DNA of 64,000 nt from JABMMZ01 sp964505065 (GCA_964505065.1 CAZDGF010000001.1:47139-111138); one strand, 5' to 3'. Shown: positions 7,895 to 17,145, counted from the stretch's first letter. Notes: a model not told the origin generated them from the letters alone. Program-made: numbers and translations.

Positions 7895-9127
7895 ATGGCA
7901 GAACAAAAAAAAGGTTTAATTTCTTTTAACGAATTAGCAAAAGAAGCTTTTGCTATGCAGCCTTTGGAGCAGGCAGCACCGCTTAAAAAAAACAATACTG
8001 GTTTATTTATTGGTATTCCAAAAGAAACTACGCAACAAGAAAACCGTGTTCCGCTTTCGCCAAGTGCGGTTGAGTTTTTAGTAAACAATGGGCATGAAAT
8101 TGTTGTTGAAAGTAAAGCTGGCAATGCAAGTAATTTTAGTGATGATAAATACAGCGAAGCAGGGGCACGCATTGCTCATAGCCACCAAGAAGTATTTAAA
8201 GCAGATATTATTCTTAAAATTGAGCCACCAACAGATGCAGAAATTGAACTAATGCGACCAGAACAAGTGCTTATTTCTGCTTTGCAATTAGACCAATTAA
8301 CAGATGTTACACTAAACAAACTTTTACTCAAAAAAATAAATGCTATAGCCTATGAGTTTTTGCAAGATGATAGTGGCTCATTCCCCATAATTAGAGCAAT
8401 GAGCGAAATGGCAGGGCATGCATCTATCCTACTGGCTGCGGAGTATTTAAACAATGCCAATATAGGCAAAGGCGAATTATTGGGCGGTTTTACAGGCATT
8501 CCACCTACGCAGGTAGTTATAATTGGTGCAGGAGCAGTAGGCGAATATGCCTGCAAAGCGGCATTGGGCTTGGGTGCAAATGTAAAAGTATTCGACAATG
8601 AATTGTACCGTTTAAGACGTTTACAAGAAAATATGGGTGGTAAAATTTTTACCAGTACAATACAGCCAAATATTTTGCAAGAAGCCTTGCGTACAGCCGA
8701 TGTAGCCATAGGCGCATTGCGTGGCGAATTGGGCAGAAGCCCTATTGTGGTATCTGAAACGATGGTGCAACAAATGAAACCCAATAGCATTATTATAGAT
8801 GTGAGTATAGACCAAGGCGGTGTGTTTGAAACAAGCGAAATAACCAACCATAAAAACCCTGTGTTTAAAAAGCACAATGTTATCCATTATTGTGTACCAA
8901 ATATTACTGCCAGAGTATCTCGCACGGCAAGCTATGCTTTAAGCAATATTTTTACACCTATACTCAATGATATGAGCAATTATGGTGGTTTTTATGAACT
9001 AACACGCATAGCAAAAGGCTTTAGAAATGGTGTTTATATTTACAAAGGTGCATTGGTAAACCAAGCTTTAGGCAATAAATTTGGCATAAAAGCTAAAGAT
9101 TTGAATTTAATGATGAATTTGTTTTAG
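7895..9127 (+). CDS. ald: Alanine dehydrogenase
   Basis: 410 aa. Reversible NAD-dependent deamination of L-alanine to pyruvate and ammonia. The catalytic N-terminal half begins after about 40 extra residues with FIGIPKETTQQENRVPLSP, the AlaDH/transhydrogenase signature; the Rossmann segment VVIIGAGAVGEYACKAALGLGA follows near residue 210. The 40-residue leader before the core is common in Bacteroidota members. It stands alone between divergent mltD and convergent glycosyltransferase genes with its own promoter. Transhydrogenase alpha is the nearest alternative but lacks a reason here, since no pntB is adjacent. Confidence 0.9.
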   Translation: MAEQKKGLISFNELAKEAFAMQPLEQAAPLKKNNTGLFIGIPKETTQQENRVPLSPSAVEFLVNNGHEIVVESKAGNASNFSDDKYSEAGARIAHSHQEVFKADIILKIEPPTDAEIELMRPEQVLISALQLDQLTDVTLNKLLLKKINAIAYEFLQDDSGSFPIIRAMSEMAGHASILLAAEYLNNANIGKGELLGGFTGIPPTQVVIIGAGAVGEYACKAALGLGANVKVFDNELYRLRRLQENMGGKIFTSTIQPNILQEALRTADVAIGALRGELGRSPIVVSETMVQQMKPNSIIIDVSIDQGGVFETSEITNHKNPVFKKHNVIHYCVPNITARVSRTASYALSNIFTPILNDMSNYGGFYELTRIAKGFRNGVYIYKGALVNQALGNKFGIKAKDLNLMMNLF

Positions 9128-9137
9128 GATTAATTAT

Positions 9138-10682
9138 CTATTTTCTTCTACTATATATTTCAACTTGTTCGAACGCTGTATCTTTTACAAAAACAGAAGG
9201 TACAAATTGATTGAAAGTAGCTTTGGCTTCTGCTTCATCTTTCATTATTATATAGTTAGTATCTAAAACTTTGGTTAAAGGATTGTTTTTGTAAAAAATA
9301 ATGGCATTGGCATTTTCATATAATTGCTCGCTGTAATTGTTAATTTGGTCAATGCGAATATCTGTAGGTTTCTTATCGCTTTCAAAAGGTTGGTATCTAA
9401 AGTGTTTAACAAATAAATGATTAGGCAAATAAGCTGAAATATCTGTAAATATGGGCGACACATTGGGTTTAGTGAGCAAGTAATTGTATGCTTTTTCGGC
9501 ATTTGATTTAGCAGCAATATAAGTTTCTGTTTTTTCTCTTTTTAAAAAGTATTCAATATGCCCTGCTATAGGTTTTACTTCAAAAAAAGCTAAAAGCAAA
9601 CAAGCAATTATAAGGGTATCTACCCACCATTTTTTTTCTAAACTTATACAACAACCAATAATAAAAAACACCCAGCCAAAATACAAATAATGAGGCCAAA
9701 TGCGTTTGGTAGTTATACTTACAAGTAATATTACAAATACACCGCTAAAAAACACCAATTGCTGAAATGTAATACTTTTACTTTTTATGCTTTTATAAAT
9801 TACAAATGTAATAACTGATAATAGTAAAGGAATAAGCAAAAACCAATACAAGCCAAAATATTCTGTACCAATGTATTTTAACCATGTGAAAACGGTAATC
9901 TTAATATCGTCATAATCTTGCTTAATTGTGCCAAATGTATGGCTAATATACGATTGCCAATAAATACGTTTAACCACACCAAGTAATAATGTAGGCACAC
10001 AAACTATTAAGCCAATAAAGAAATAAACACCTGTAAGCAGTATTTTTTTTATCCAATTTTGTTCATTTTTTAACCAAAAATAAATGCCAAAAACGGGCAA
10101 TAATGCCAATACAGAAATTTTAGTACCAAAGGCTAATCCAAGAAATATAAAAGGACCAAATTTTTGAAAATTGTATTTCTGAATATAATAGAAAAATAAT
10201 GCTAAAAAAAGAATTAAAAATGGCTCTGGCTTTGGTACAATACAAAAATAAAGCGTATAGGGCATAATGCACAATAGCAATGCAATAGCCGCTCGCAATT
10301 GCCAATATTTTTTATCTATAAAAACTACAATTAACAAATAAAAAGCAAACATTAAAACAGCAGAGTGGGTAATACGTGTTACAATAATTTGTCCTGTCAA
10401 ACCCCATATTTTATAAGGTATATATGACACTAAAGCATCTACATAAAACAATGCTCTGCCATACATTACAGTATTGCCACTAATGGAGTAAAATATAAAA
10501 TGCTTAGCGCTTTCAGGCGTTAGCATTGTATTTACATTGCCAATTGCAATAAGTTCATCAAATTGACTAAACTTATCTTGAAAACCAAGCGTTCCTTGTG
10601 TTTGAAAAGTATTGAGATAACAAGTAATTAAAAAGAAAAAGAGAAGTAGTGTTTTAAATAGTTGCTGTTTTAGTTTTATCAT
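9138..10682 (-). CDS. Polytopic GT-C-type glycosyltransferase
   Basis: 514 aa with roughly ten to twelve hydrophobic segments followed by a soluble tail of about 130 residues. An acidic pair (QFDEL, near residue 42) lies in the first loop, where GT-C enzymes of the ArnT/PMT type keep their catalytic Asp. Such enzymes take sugars from polyprenyl carriers and add them to envelope acceptors on the outer face of the inner membrane. No closer identity is evident. It is the last gene of a five-gene operon, 4 bp after the GT2 gene, which is a likely partner for making the lipid-linked sugar. Confidence 0.65.
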   Translation of the reverse strand: MIKLKQQLFKTLLLFFFLITCYLNTFQTQGTLGFQDKFSQFDELIAIGNVNTMLTPESAKHFIFYSISGNTVMYGRALFYVDALVSYIPYKIWGLTGQIIVTRITHSAVLMFAFYLLIVVFIDKKYWQLRAAIALLLCIMPYTLYFCIVPKPEPFLILFLALFFYYIQKYNFQKFGPFIFLGLAFGTKISVLALLPVFGIYFWLKNEQNWIKKILLTGVYFFIGLIVCVPTLLLGVVKRIYWQSYISHTFGTIKQDYDDIKITVFTWLKYIGTEYFGLYWFLLIPLLLSVITFVIYKSIKSKSITFQQLVFFSGVFVILLVSITTKRIWPHYLYFGWVFFIIGCCISLEKKWWVDTLIIACLLLAFFEVKPIAGHIEYFLKREKTETYIAAKSNAEKAYNYLLTKPNVSPIFTDISAYLPNHLFVKHFRYQPFESDKKPTDIRIDQINNYSEQLYENANAIIFYKNNPLTKVLDTNYIIMKDEAEAKATFNQFVPSVFVKDTAFEQVEIYSRRK

Positions 10683-10686
10683 ATTG

Positions 10687-11418
10687 TCATGTTTTTAGTT
10701 TTGTTTTTAATTCAAAAATATACTTAAACGTGCGTTTTATTAATTTGTATTTTACCTTAAAAGTTGAGCCACTTCCGCCCTTTGCTTCGCCATACAATCG
10801 GGGTAAAAAGAAAACAGGAAAATCTATTATTGTACCCATAGTTTTGGCTTGAAAAAGCCAGTATAAATCCAATGAAAAATCTAATGGAGCATTGGTTTTT
10901 ATGGTATTGTAAAAATTTTTGTGAAACAATTTGGGTTGTGCATTTATTTCTGTTAATCTTTTCTTTAAAACTATGCTGCTAACCAATGCCATACACCAAC
11001 TAAAAAAAGCTTCGCTCGGTTTTCTATTGCTTCTATAACCTTTTACTAAAATGGGTTTTTGGGTATTGGTTAAAATAATATCCAAAGCTTTAAAAACATC
11101 AGCAGGGTCTGTTTGCAAATCGGCATGGGTCCAAGCCAAATATTCGCCTTTTGCTTTTTCTAATCCAAATAAAATACCATAGCCATAGCCTTTGTTTTGA
11201 GGTACAGTAATGGCTTGTATGTTTTCTTCTATGGCTTTTAATTCTTGAATAAAAACATTGGCAGAATTATCTGTACTGCCGTTGTTTACCAATAAAACTT
11301 CACATTCGGAATGTTGCTTTCCTCTCAATAATGCCTTTAGTTTAGCCACAATATGCGGAATGTTTTTTTCCTCATTGTAGCAGGGAATTATGATGCTTAA
11401 CTGTACATTATTTTCCAT
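10687..11418 (-). CDS. Glycosyltransferase family 2
   Basis: 243 aa from ATG at 11418. GT-A fold: SIIIPCYNEEKNIP at the N terminus, nucleotide-sugar segment NNGSTDNSA, and a DXD-like site in WTHADLQTDP. It resembles dolichyl/polyprenyl-phosphate sugar synthases that donate to membrane GT-C enzymes like the gene after it, but has no C-terminal membrane helices. A longer frame to 11514 was rejected since its extra residues are antisense-like and fall within the upstream nucleotidyltransferase gene; the chosen ATG overlaps that gene by 11 bp (ATG at 11424 is an alternative). Confidence 0.8.
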   Translation of the reverse strand: MENNVQLSIIIPCYNEEKNIPHIVAKLKALLRGKQHSECEVLLVNNGSTDNSANVFIQELKAIEENIQAITVPQNKGYGYGILFGLEKAKGEYLAWTHADLQTDPADVFKALDIILTNTQKPILVKGYRSNRKPSEAFFSWCMALVSSIVLKKRLTEINAQPKLFHKNFYNTIKTNAPLDFSLDLYWLFQAKTMGTIIDFPVFFLPRLYGEAKGGSGSTFKVKYKLIKRTFKYIFELKTKLKT

Positions 11419-12178
11419 AAGCATGTTGGGACAATTGTTTAAAAAATGTTTCCCAATAATTAAAGGTTTTATAATCGGTAGGTGTACCCCAGCAAATATA
11501 ATGCTGCACCTCAAAAGCCTTTACTTTTTTACCCATAGTTAATAAATCTTTAATACATTCATCTACATAAAATTCATTGTTAATTTTACGGTTTTCTGCT
11601 ATCATTTTTTCGGCTGCTTGTACAAAATAATTGCCTTGCTTAAACCAAAAAGCACCCACAATAGCATGGTTTTGGATAGGATTTGGCATATCGTATTTCA
11701 CTTTTACATCGGTAATATTATTTTCAATATCTGCTATTACCCAGCCATAAGCTTTTGGATTTTCTACAACTGCTTGGTTATTTTTAAATGTAAATACAAT
11801 GGCATCGGCTGTTTGTTTACAATCTTCAAATTTTTGATGATTGTAAACCATTCCGTTATCGCTTGCGCCTATTATTAATTCTTCATTGTTATTAATTAAA
11901 TGCTTTGCTTTCAAACAGGTTATAGCCTGCCCTTCTGTCAATTCATTTAACACAATTATTTCTGTATTTGGGTAATATTTTTTTAATTCTTTATCAATAC
12001 CAAATTCTGAAATATGAAAATCTCTTAAAATAAAAATTTCTTTATCTGCACTTGGTAAAGCATTACTTGCCTGCACCACCATAGGCAAATTCATAATTGG
12101 TAGTAAAGGTTTGGGCGTTGTATAACCTTCTGTTGCAAAACGGCTGCCAGCCCCTGCCATTGGTATTAGTTTATTCAT
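11408..12178 (-). CDS. Nucleotidyltransferase (sugar-phosphate type), paralogue 2
   Basis: 256 aa. N-terminal signature IPMAGAGSRFATEGYTTPKPLLP, the nucleotide-binding G-x-G-x-R and the KP motif of the NTP_transferase family, then IGASDNGMVYN with the metal-binding Asp. These enzymes couple a phosphorylated sugar or other small phosphate to CTP/UTP/GTP. It is similar in length and layout to the gene just upstream, so the two are diverged paralogues. Related capsule-cluster enzymes can act on non-sugar phosphates, so the substrate is open. It overlaps its upstream neighbour by 4 bp (ATGA). Confidence 0.75.
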   Translation of the reverse strand: MNKLIPMAGAGSRFATEGYTTPKPLLPIMNLPMVVQASNALPSADKEIFILRDFHISEFGIDKELKKYYPNTEIIVLNELTEGQAITCLKAKHLINNNEELIIGASDNGMVYNHQKFEDCKQTADAIVFTFKNNQAVVENPKAYGWVIADIENNITDVKVKYDMPNPIQNHAIVGAFWFKQGNYFVQAAEKMIAENRKINNEFYVDECIKDLLTMGKKVKAFEVQHYICWGTPTDYKTFNYWETFFKQLSQHAYGK

Positions 12179-12945
12179 TTGCTATAGGCTTCAAAAATAC
12201 TGCTCCAATTGTTGTATTCGCTCATATCTTGCGGTGTTCCCCATTGGCAAAAATGAGGAATTTTATCGTAAACCAAAACATCTAATTTATCTTGTAAAAT
12301 TAAATTGTAAACCAAACTAATATAATACTCTCCATTCAATGTTATTTGCTTATCCATTAAAAGTTGAAAATACTTTTTTACATATTTTCCTTTGTCAAAA
12401 TAATAAGTACCTGCCGAGTGGTAGCCCTTGCTTTTATCTGGTTCAAAACTGTATTTTTCTTTAATTTCAGTTAATAGCATTTTATCATCAACTTGGCAAC
12501 CTGCGTATAGATTATTAGGATGCAATAAATGCGGATGAAACCCTGTGTAACAAGGAATAGCGCCTGAAAAATTTCTTTTATTTACAGCTTGTTTAAAATC
12601 TTCATAATCCCAATTCATGTAAAAATCGCAATAATTGCAAATTACTTGTTCTTCATCATCTATTAAATGAAATGCTTGCGCAACGGTATAAACAGGTCCA
12701 AGTTTATGTTCGTTAATGCCTAATATTTGAGCGCTTGGTTTTATTTTAAGTAAAGTTTTTTCTAAATTTGTAGTTTGCAACATATCATTTCTACAAATAA
12801 AAATAACATCTGCCTCTGTTGGAAAAAGGCTAACCACATATTCTATAATTGGCAAGCCATGCATTGGTATCAATGCTTTATAGGTTGTGTATCCAGCTTC
12901 TACAAAACGGCTGCCCTGCCCTGTCATAGGTATTATTATTTTCAT
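12175..12945 (-). CDS. Nucleotidyltransferase (sugar-phosphate type), paralogue 1
   Basis: 256 aa. The signature is IPMTGQGSRFVEAGYTTYKALIP: the proline of the usual KP motif is replaced by alanine (YKALIP), a departure from the common family form. The metal site region reads ICNYCDFYMNWDY. C-terminal segment FCQWGTPQDMSEYNNW is close to the paralogue's CWGTPTDYKTFNYW. It overlaps both neighbours by 4 bp. The pair could supply two different activated building blocks or form a heteromer; this is inference. Confidence 0.75.
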   Translation of the reverse strand: MKIIIPMTGQGSRFVEAGYTTYKALIPMHGLPIIEYVVSLFPTEADVIFICRNDMLQTTNLEKTLLKIKPSAQILGINEHKLGPVYTVAQAFHLIDDEEQVICNYCDFYMNWDYEDFKQAVNKRNFSGAIPCYTGFHPHLLHPNNLYAGCQVDDKMLLTEIKEKYSFEPDKSKGYHSAGTYYFDKGKYVKKYFQLLMDKQITLNGEYYISLVYNLILQDKLDVLVYDKIPHFCQWGTPQDMSEYNNWSSIFEAYSK

Positions 12946-13655
12946 AATAAATTCAATAATTGTTGAGGATAATCTGTATAAAAATGCTGAACACCCATAG
13001 CCAAATATTCTTTCATTTTTTGTTCATCATTAATTACACAAGCACCAAATCTCATATTTTCTTTTTTAATTTTTTCAATTTTTTCGGCTGTTATACCTTG
13101 CCATTCATACATTAGGGTTTCAAAACCATATTGTTGGGCTATAAATAAATCAGTTTCAAAATGGGTATGTGGGGGTCTATCCCAAAACACAGGAATTTTG
13201 TTATCCAACTGCTTTACTTGTATTAAATATTCACAATTGGTATCATTAAAAGCTATTTGGTTGAGTATTTCCATTTTTTTAGCCAATTGATAAGCCATGT
13301 TTACCAATCCATAGTTTTTAGGTTGAATAGAAATAGTGGTATTTGTGCCTTTTACCAATTCTAAAACATCTGCCAAAAGCGGTAAATTATAATGAGTATT
13401 TGGATTAAAATAATGTCCAAAATTTAAGGTTTTTAGCACATCGTATCTTGTTTGTGCTACAATTTTATGTTTGCCTGTAACTCTTGATGCGCTTTCATCG
13501 TGGGTAACTACCAATTGCCCGCAAGCCGTTAGCTGAATATCCAACTCCAGCCAACTGCACCCCATACCTACAGCACTTTCAAAAGCGGGCATTGTATTTT
13601 CAGGAAATTGGCTCATATTTCCTCTATGAGCAGCCACTCCGTTTCCAAAATTCAT
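12942..13655 (-). CDS. Glycerophosphodiester phosphodiesterase family protein
   Basis: 237 aa TIM-barrel enzyme. GDPD motifs are complete: H10-R11 in VAAHRGN, E19-N20 in PENTMPAF, E37 and D39 in WLELDIQLT, H52 in VVTHDE. No signal peptide is seen, so it should be cytosolic. It is the first gene of a compact operon and overlaps the next gene by 4 bp. GDPD enzymes release glycerol-3-phosphate or other alcohol phosphates; placed before two nucleotidyltransferases it could produce their phosphate substrate, which is inference from context only. Confidence 0.82.
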   Translation of the reverse strand: MNFGNGVAAHRGNMSQFPENTMPAFESAVGMGCSWLELDIQLTACGQLVVTHDESASRVTGKHKIVAQTRYDVLKTLNFGHYFNPNTHYNLPLLADVLELVKGTNTTISIQPKNYGLVNMAYQLAKKMEILNQIAFNDTNCEYLIQVKQLDNKIPVFWDRPPHTHFETDLFIAQQYGFETLMYEWQGITAEKIEKIKKENMRFGACVINDEQKMKEYLAMGVQHFYTDYPQQLLNLL

Positions 13656-13674
13656 AAGGCAAAAGTAAGGGAAA

Positions 13675-13983
13675 TTATTTTTTTTGATAGATAATTTTAC
13701 CTACCCTTTTAATATGTTCTAATAAATCTTCATTTTTAATTGTTAAATGATTTGAAACATCAAATTTTATTGGCATCATTAAATCATCTAAATCCATTTC
13801 AATTTTATTAATTGTAGTTGAATTTATGCTTTTGCCAATTAAGGTAATATCAATATCAGAATATGGTTTAAAATTACCTTTGGCTCTTGAGCCATAAAGT
13901 ATCACACTTTCAATTATGTCATAATTTGAAAATACTTTTTGAATATTTTGTAACGTACTTAAACTTAATCCAAAATCATTCAT
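13675..13983 (-). CDS. MNT-type nucleotidyltransferase (MntA-like antitoxin)
   Basis: 102 aa minimal nucleotidyltransferase. The catalytic motif GS-x10-D-x-D is seen as G31-S32 in LYGSRAKGNFKPYSDIDI with D43 and D45, and a third Asp may be D75. In the HepT/MntA (type VII) toxin-antitoxin arrangement such proteins adenylylate the HEPN toxin. The start overlaps the end of the HEPN gene by 4 bp (ATGA), as expected for translational coupling. An older name for this pair is HI0073/HI0074. Confidence 0.8.
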   Translation of the reverse strand: MNDFGLSLSTLQNIQKVFSNYDIIESVILYGSRAKGNFKPYSDIDITLIGKSINSTTINKIEMDLDDLMMPIKFDVSNHLTIKNEDLLEHIKRVGKIIYQKK

Positions 13984-14405
13984 AATTTTGAAGTCATAAT
14001 GGTTTTAAATTCATAAAATTCATTAAAATATTGTAAAATAATTTTATTATAAATTTCATTAACCGTATCTTCATTGTAGGTATGCGATGTTTTATTTCTA
14101 CTACCTATCATATCCATCCAAATTTCTCCATTTAAAATTAATTTCAAATTAAAGGCTTCTCTTGTAGCATCTCTTGAGCCTCCAATAGTATTATTGCCTT
14201 GATATTCTGCATAATCTTTCATTACATTCCAAGCAAGCTCGTGGGTATATTCAAATCTTTGAATTAATCCTTCTTTTATCATTTCTTGCAAAGTAGATTC
14301 ATTCAATTTAATATTTTCTTGAATCAATTGCATTGATAATTCAAGCTTTTCAAATGCTTTTAAAAAATTATAAAACCGTTGTTTCCATCTTATATCTTCA
14401 TCCAT
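13980..14405 (-). CDS. HEPN-fold protein, HI0074/HepT-like toxin candidate
   Basis: 141 aa, all-helical, with the segment QRFEYTHELAWNVMKDY that marks the nucleotidyltransferase substrate-binding (HI0074) family. R103-x4-H108-x-Y110 in SRNKTSHTY is exactly the RX4HXY motif of HEPN ribonuclease toxins and the site modified by MNT antitoxins. It precedes the MNT gene, with which it overlaps by 4 bp. Whether this pair is a working toxin-antitoxin module or an intact but benign relic is not visible. It lies 45 bp from the pyrG stop codon on the same strand. Confidence 0.78.
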   Translation of the reverse strand: MDEDIRWKQRFYNFLKAFEKLELSMQLIQENIKLNESTLQEMIKEGLIQRFEYTHELAWNVMKDYAEYQGNNTIGGSRDATREAFNLKLILNGEIWMDMIGSRNKTSHTYNEDTVNEIYNKIILQYFNEFYEFKTIMTSKL

Positions 14406-14450
14406 ACAATTAAAAAAAACAAATTTAATTAAAAAAAATTCAATATTTAA

Positions 14451-16064
14451 CTATCCTTTCAATTCCAAAGATTTTTTAATAAATCTTACAAATAAAGGAT
14501 GCGGATTTTCAACCGTACTTTTTAATTCAGGATGAAACTGAACACCAACAAAATATGGGTGCTTTGGTAGCTCTACAATTTCTACTAAATTGGTTTCAGG
14601 ATTTGTGCCTGTAAGTGCCATGCCTGCTTTTTCATATTCGGCAATATATTTATTGTTAAACTCAAACCTATGGCGGTGGCGTTCGCTAATTTTTGGTTTG
14701 CCATAAGCTTTAAATGCTTGTGTGCCTTTTACCAAATTGCAATCGTAAGCACCTAAGCGCATAGTGCCACCTTTTTGGGTTACTTTTTTTTGCGATGCCA
14801 TCATATCTATAACAGGATATTTGGTTTTTTCATTCATCTCAAAACTATGGGCATCTTTATAGCCTAACACATTTCTTGCAAACTCTATAACTGCACATTG
14901 CATACCCAAGCAAATACCAAAAAATGGAATATTATTTTCTCTTGCAAATTTAATAGCAGAAAGTTTACCATCTATACCTCTGCCTCCAAAACCTGGGGCT
15001 ACCAATATGCCATCAAACTGACGCAATTTTGCAGCAGCATTTTCATCTGTCAATAATTCTGAGTGTATATATTTTACTTTAACAGCACACTCGTTGGCTG
15101 CGCCCGCATGTATAAAGGCTTCGTTTATAGATTTGTAAGCATCGGGCAATTCTACATATTTACCTACAAGTGCAATATTTACCTCATTTTTAGGATGTTT
15201 AATATGTTGTAAAAAGGCTTTCCATTGCTCCAATTCAGGCTCTTGTTTAGATGCTAATTTTAATTTAGAAAGTACCACTTTGTCTAATTTTTCTTTAAAC
15301 ATTACCAATGGCACATCATATATGGTATCTACATCTATAGATTCAATTACAGCATTAACATTAACATTGCAAAACAAAGCAATTTTTCTTCTTAATTCAG
15401 TATTTAATGGCTGTTCTGTTCTACAAACTAATATATCTGGCTTTACACCACTTTCTAATAAAAATCTTACAGAATGTTGGGTTGGTTTTGTTTTCAACTC
15501 GCCAGCAGCTTTTAAGTATGGTACTAATGTTAAATGAATTACAATTGCATTATCTTCGCCAAGCTCCCAATGCAATTGGCGCACAGCCTCTACAAAAGGT
15601 AATGATTCTATATCGCCCACAGTTCCTCCAAGTTCGGTAAGTACTATATCAAATTTGCCTGAATCTCCAAGCAATTTCATTCTACGCTTTATTTCATCGG
15701 TAATATGTGGCACTACTTGAACAGTTTTACCTAAATAATCGCCTCTACGTTCGTTGTCTATTACGGTTTGATATATTCTACCCGTAGTTACATTATTGGC
15801 TTGCGATGTTGGCACATTTAAAAAACGCTCATAATGCCCCAAGTCTAAATCTGTTTCTGCTCCATCATCGGTAACATAACATTCGCCATGCTCGTAAGGA
15901 TTAAGCGTTCCTGGGTCGATATTAATATATGGGTCAAATTTTTGAATGGTAACTCTATAGCCCCTTGCTTGCAATAGTTTAGCCAAAGAAGAGGCAATTA
16001 TACCTTTACCTAAAGAAGATGTAACACCGCCTGTTACAAATATATATTTACATTTTTGTTCCAT
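14451..16064 (-). CDS. pyrG: CTP synthase
   Basis: 537 aa. Amidoligase domain with the ATP loop TGGVTSSLGKG near the N terminus and LGHYERF; then a class I glutamine amidotransferase domain with nucleophile Cys in FFGICLGMQ and the His-Glu pair in VQFHPELKS. Makes CTP from UTP, ATP and glutamine. The ATG giving MEQKCKYIFVTGG is preferred; a longer frame to 16097 adds eleven residues unlike the family. A -7 box about 107 nt upstream gives an unusually long leader for this window. Confidence 0.95.
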   Translation of the reverse strand: MEQKCKYIFVTGGVTSSLGKGIIASSLAKLLQARGYRVTIQKFDPYINIDPGTLNPYEHGECYVTDDGAETDLDLGHYERFLNVPTSQANNVTTGRIYQTVIDNERRGDYLGKTVQVVPHITDEIKRRMKLLGDSGKFDIVLTELGGTVGDIESLPFVEAVRQLHWELGEDNAIVIHLTLVPYLKAAGELKTKPTQHSVRFLLESGVKPDILVCRTEQPLNTELRRKIALFCNVNVNAVIESIDVDTIYDVPLVMFKEKLDKVVLSKLKLASKQEPELEQWKAFLQHIKHPKNEVNIALVGKYVELPDAYKSINEAFIHAGAANECAVKVKYIHSELLTDENAAAKLRQFDGILVAPGFGGRGIDGKLSAIKFARENNIPFFGICLGMQCAVIEFARNVLGYKDAHSFEMNEKTKYPVIDMMASQKKVTQKGGTMRLGAYDCNLVKGTQAFKAYGKPKISERHRHRFEFNNKYIAEYEKAGMALTGTNPETNLVEIVELPKHPYFVGVQFHPELKSTVENPHPLFVRFIKKSLELKG

Positions 16065-16199
16065 GAATTTGTATTTACTAAAATTGATAAAAAGCAAAGG
16101 CTGCCGACTTATATTTTAAGATTAGAAAAACCTAAAACGTAGCTAACAGATTACAGCTATAATCGGGATACAAAGGTAGTAGAAATAATGAAAAGGCAA
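16065..16199 (-). promoter_or_regulatory. pyrG promoter and leader of about 100 nt
   Basis: On the minus strand TACCTTTG (16171-16178) with a TTG 18 nt upstream (16197-16199) fits the -33/-7 promoter. The transcript should start near 16165, leaving about 100 nt before the ATG, whereas most genes here have 0-30 nt. A short inverted repeat TAGCT/AGCTA occurs near the leader's 5' end. No Rho-independent attenuator with a U-run was found, so regulation is only a possibility. Confidence 0.5.
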
Positions 16200-16236
16200 A
16201 TATTAGGTTTTCAAGATGTTTTAAACATGAAAATAT

Positions 16237-17139
16237 TTACAACATTTTTTGTCTTTTTACTAAAAATGGCATTAATATTTGGCTAAAATCTTTTCTTACA
16301 TCTGCCTCTACAAAATCTATTCTATACTGGTTGCATTTTAGTTTTAAGGCTTCTCTGTAATTATTCATTTGTGTTAAATATTCTGTTTTTACATCTTCAG
16401 GATATAGTTTTAATTCCTCTCCACTTTCATTGTCAATAAATTTATACGGGCGGTTTTCAAAGTTAAATTCCAATTCAGAGTGTCCGTCTACAATATGCAT
16501 TAATATAACTTCGTGTTTTCTAAACTTTAAATGTTGGAGTGCATCAAAAATAGCTTCGCTTTCGTGCATTTCATCAAACATATCGCTTAAAATTACAACC
16601 AAACTTCTTCTATGAATTTGCTCTGCAATTGTATTAAGCGTATCGGCAACATTGGTTTTTTCAATGGTTGTATTCTGTTTTAAAACACTGCCCAATTGGT
16701 TTAATAAATTACTATAATGGCTTGAAGAAGAACGTATTTCACTTTGGCTAATAATACTATCGTTAAAAAGCGTTAAACCGAAGGCGTCTCTTTGTCTTTT
16801 CATTAAATTTGCCAAAACAGCGGCAGCCAAAACACCAAACTTTATTTTAGAATTACTGTTTTCAGGATAATACATACTCGAAGAGGTATCAAGCAATAAA
16901 TGGCAACGCAGGTTGGTTTCTTCCTCGTATCTTTTTACAAAAAGTTTATCTGTTCTGCCGTATAGTTTCCAATCTATATGGCGTGTACTCTCGCCTTTGT
17001 TGTATATTTTATGTTCGGCAAACTCAACAGAAAAACCATGAAAAGGACTGCGGTGCAAACCTGTAATAAAACCCTCTACCACTTGGCTGGCAAGTAAATC
17101 TAAATTATCAAAAGTAGCAGCCGTTTCTTGCAAATTCAT
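16237..17139 (-). CDS. DUF58 domain protein (MoxR-associated type)
   Basis: 300 aa. The DUF58 core is clear: HRSPFHGFSVEFAEHK, then RHIDWKLYGRTDKLFVKRYEEE, followed by a von Willebrand A-like stretch LLLDTSSSMYY (a DxSxS MIDAS-type motif) . Such proteins usually sit with a MoxR ATPase and VWA/BatA genes; here none is adjacent, so the locus is split. The start codon is 6 nt after a -7 box, implying a nearly leaderless message. A terminator-like hairpin of the next gene upstream (17174-17199) isolates it. Function is unknown beyond a suspected envelope-assembly role. Confidence 0.85.
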   Translation of the reverse strand: MNLQETAATFDNLDLLASQVVEGFITGLHRSPFHGFSVEFAEHKIYNKGESTRHIDWKLYGRTDKLFVKRYEEETNLRCHLLLDTSSSMYYPENSNSKIKFGVLAAAVLANLMKRQRDAFGLTLFNDSIISQSEIRSSSSHYSNLLNQLGSVLKQNTTIEKTNVADTLNTIAEQIHRRSLVVILSDMFDEMHESEAIFDALQHLKFRKHEVILMHIVDGHSELEFNFENRPYKFIDNESGEELKLYPEDVKTEYLTQMNNYREALKLKCNQYRIDFVEADVRKDFSQILMPFLVKRQKML

Positions 17140-17145
17140 TTAGTA

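Noticed and set aside
8350..8877. A 175-codon minus-strand open frame inside the alanine dehydrogenase gene
   Set aside because: Lies wholly within a conserved gene on the other strand, with no promoter and no family-like composition.
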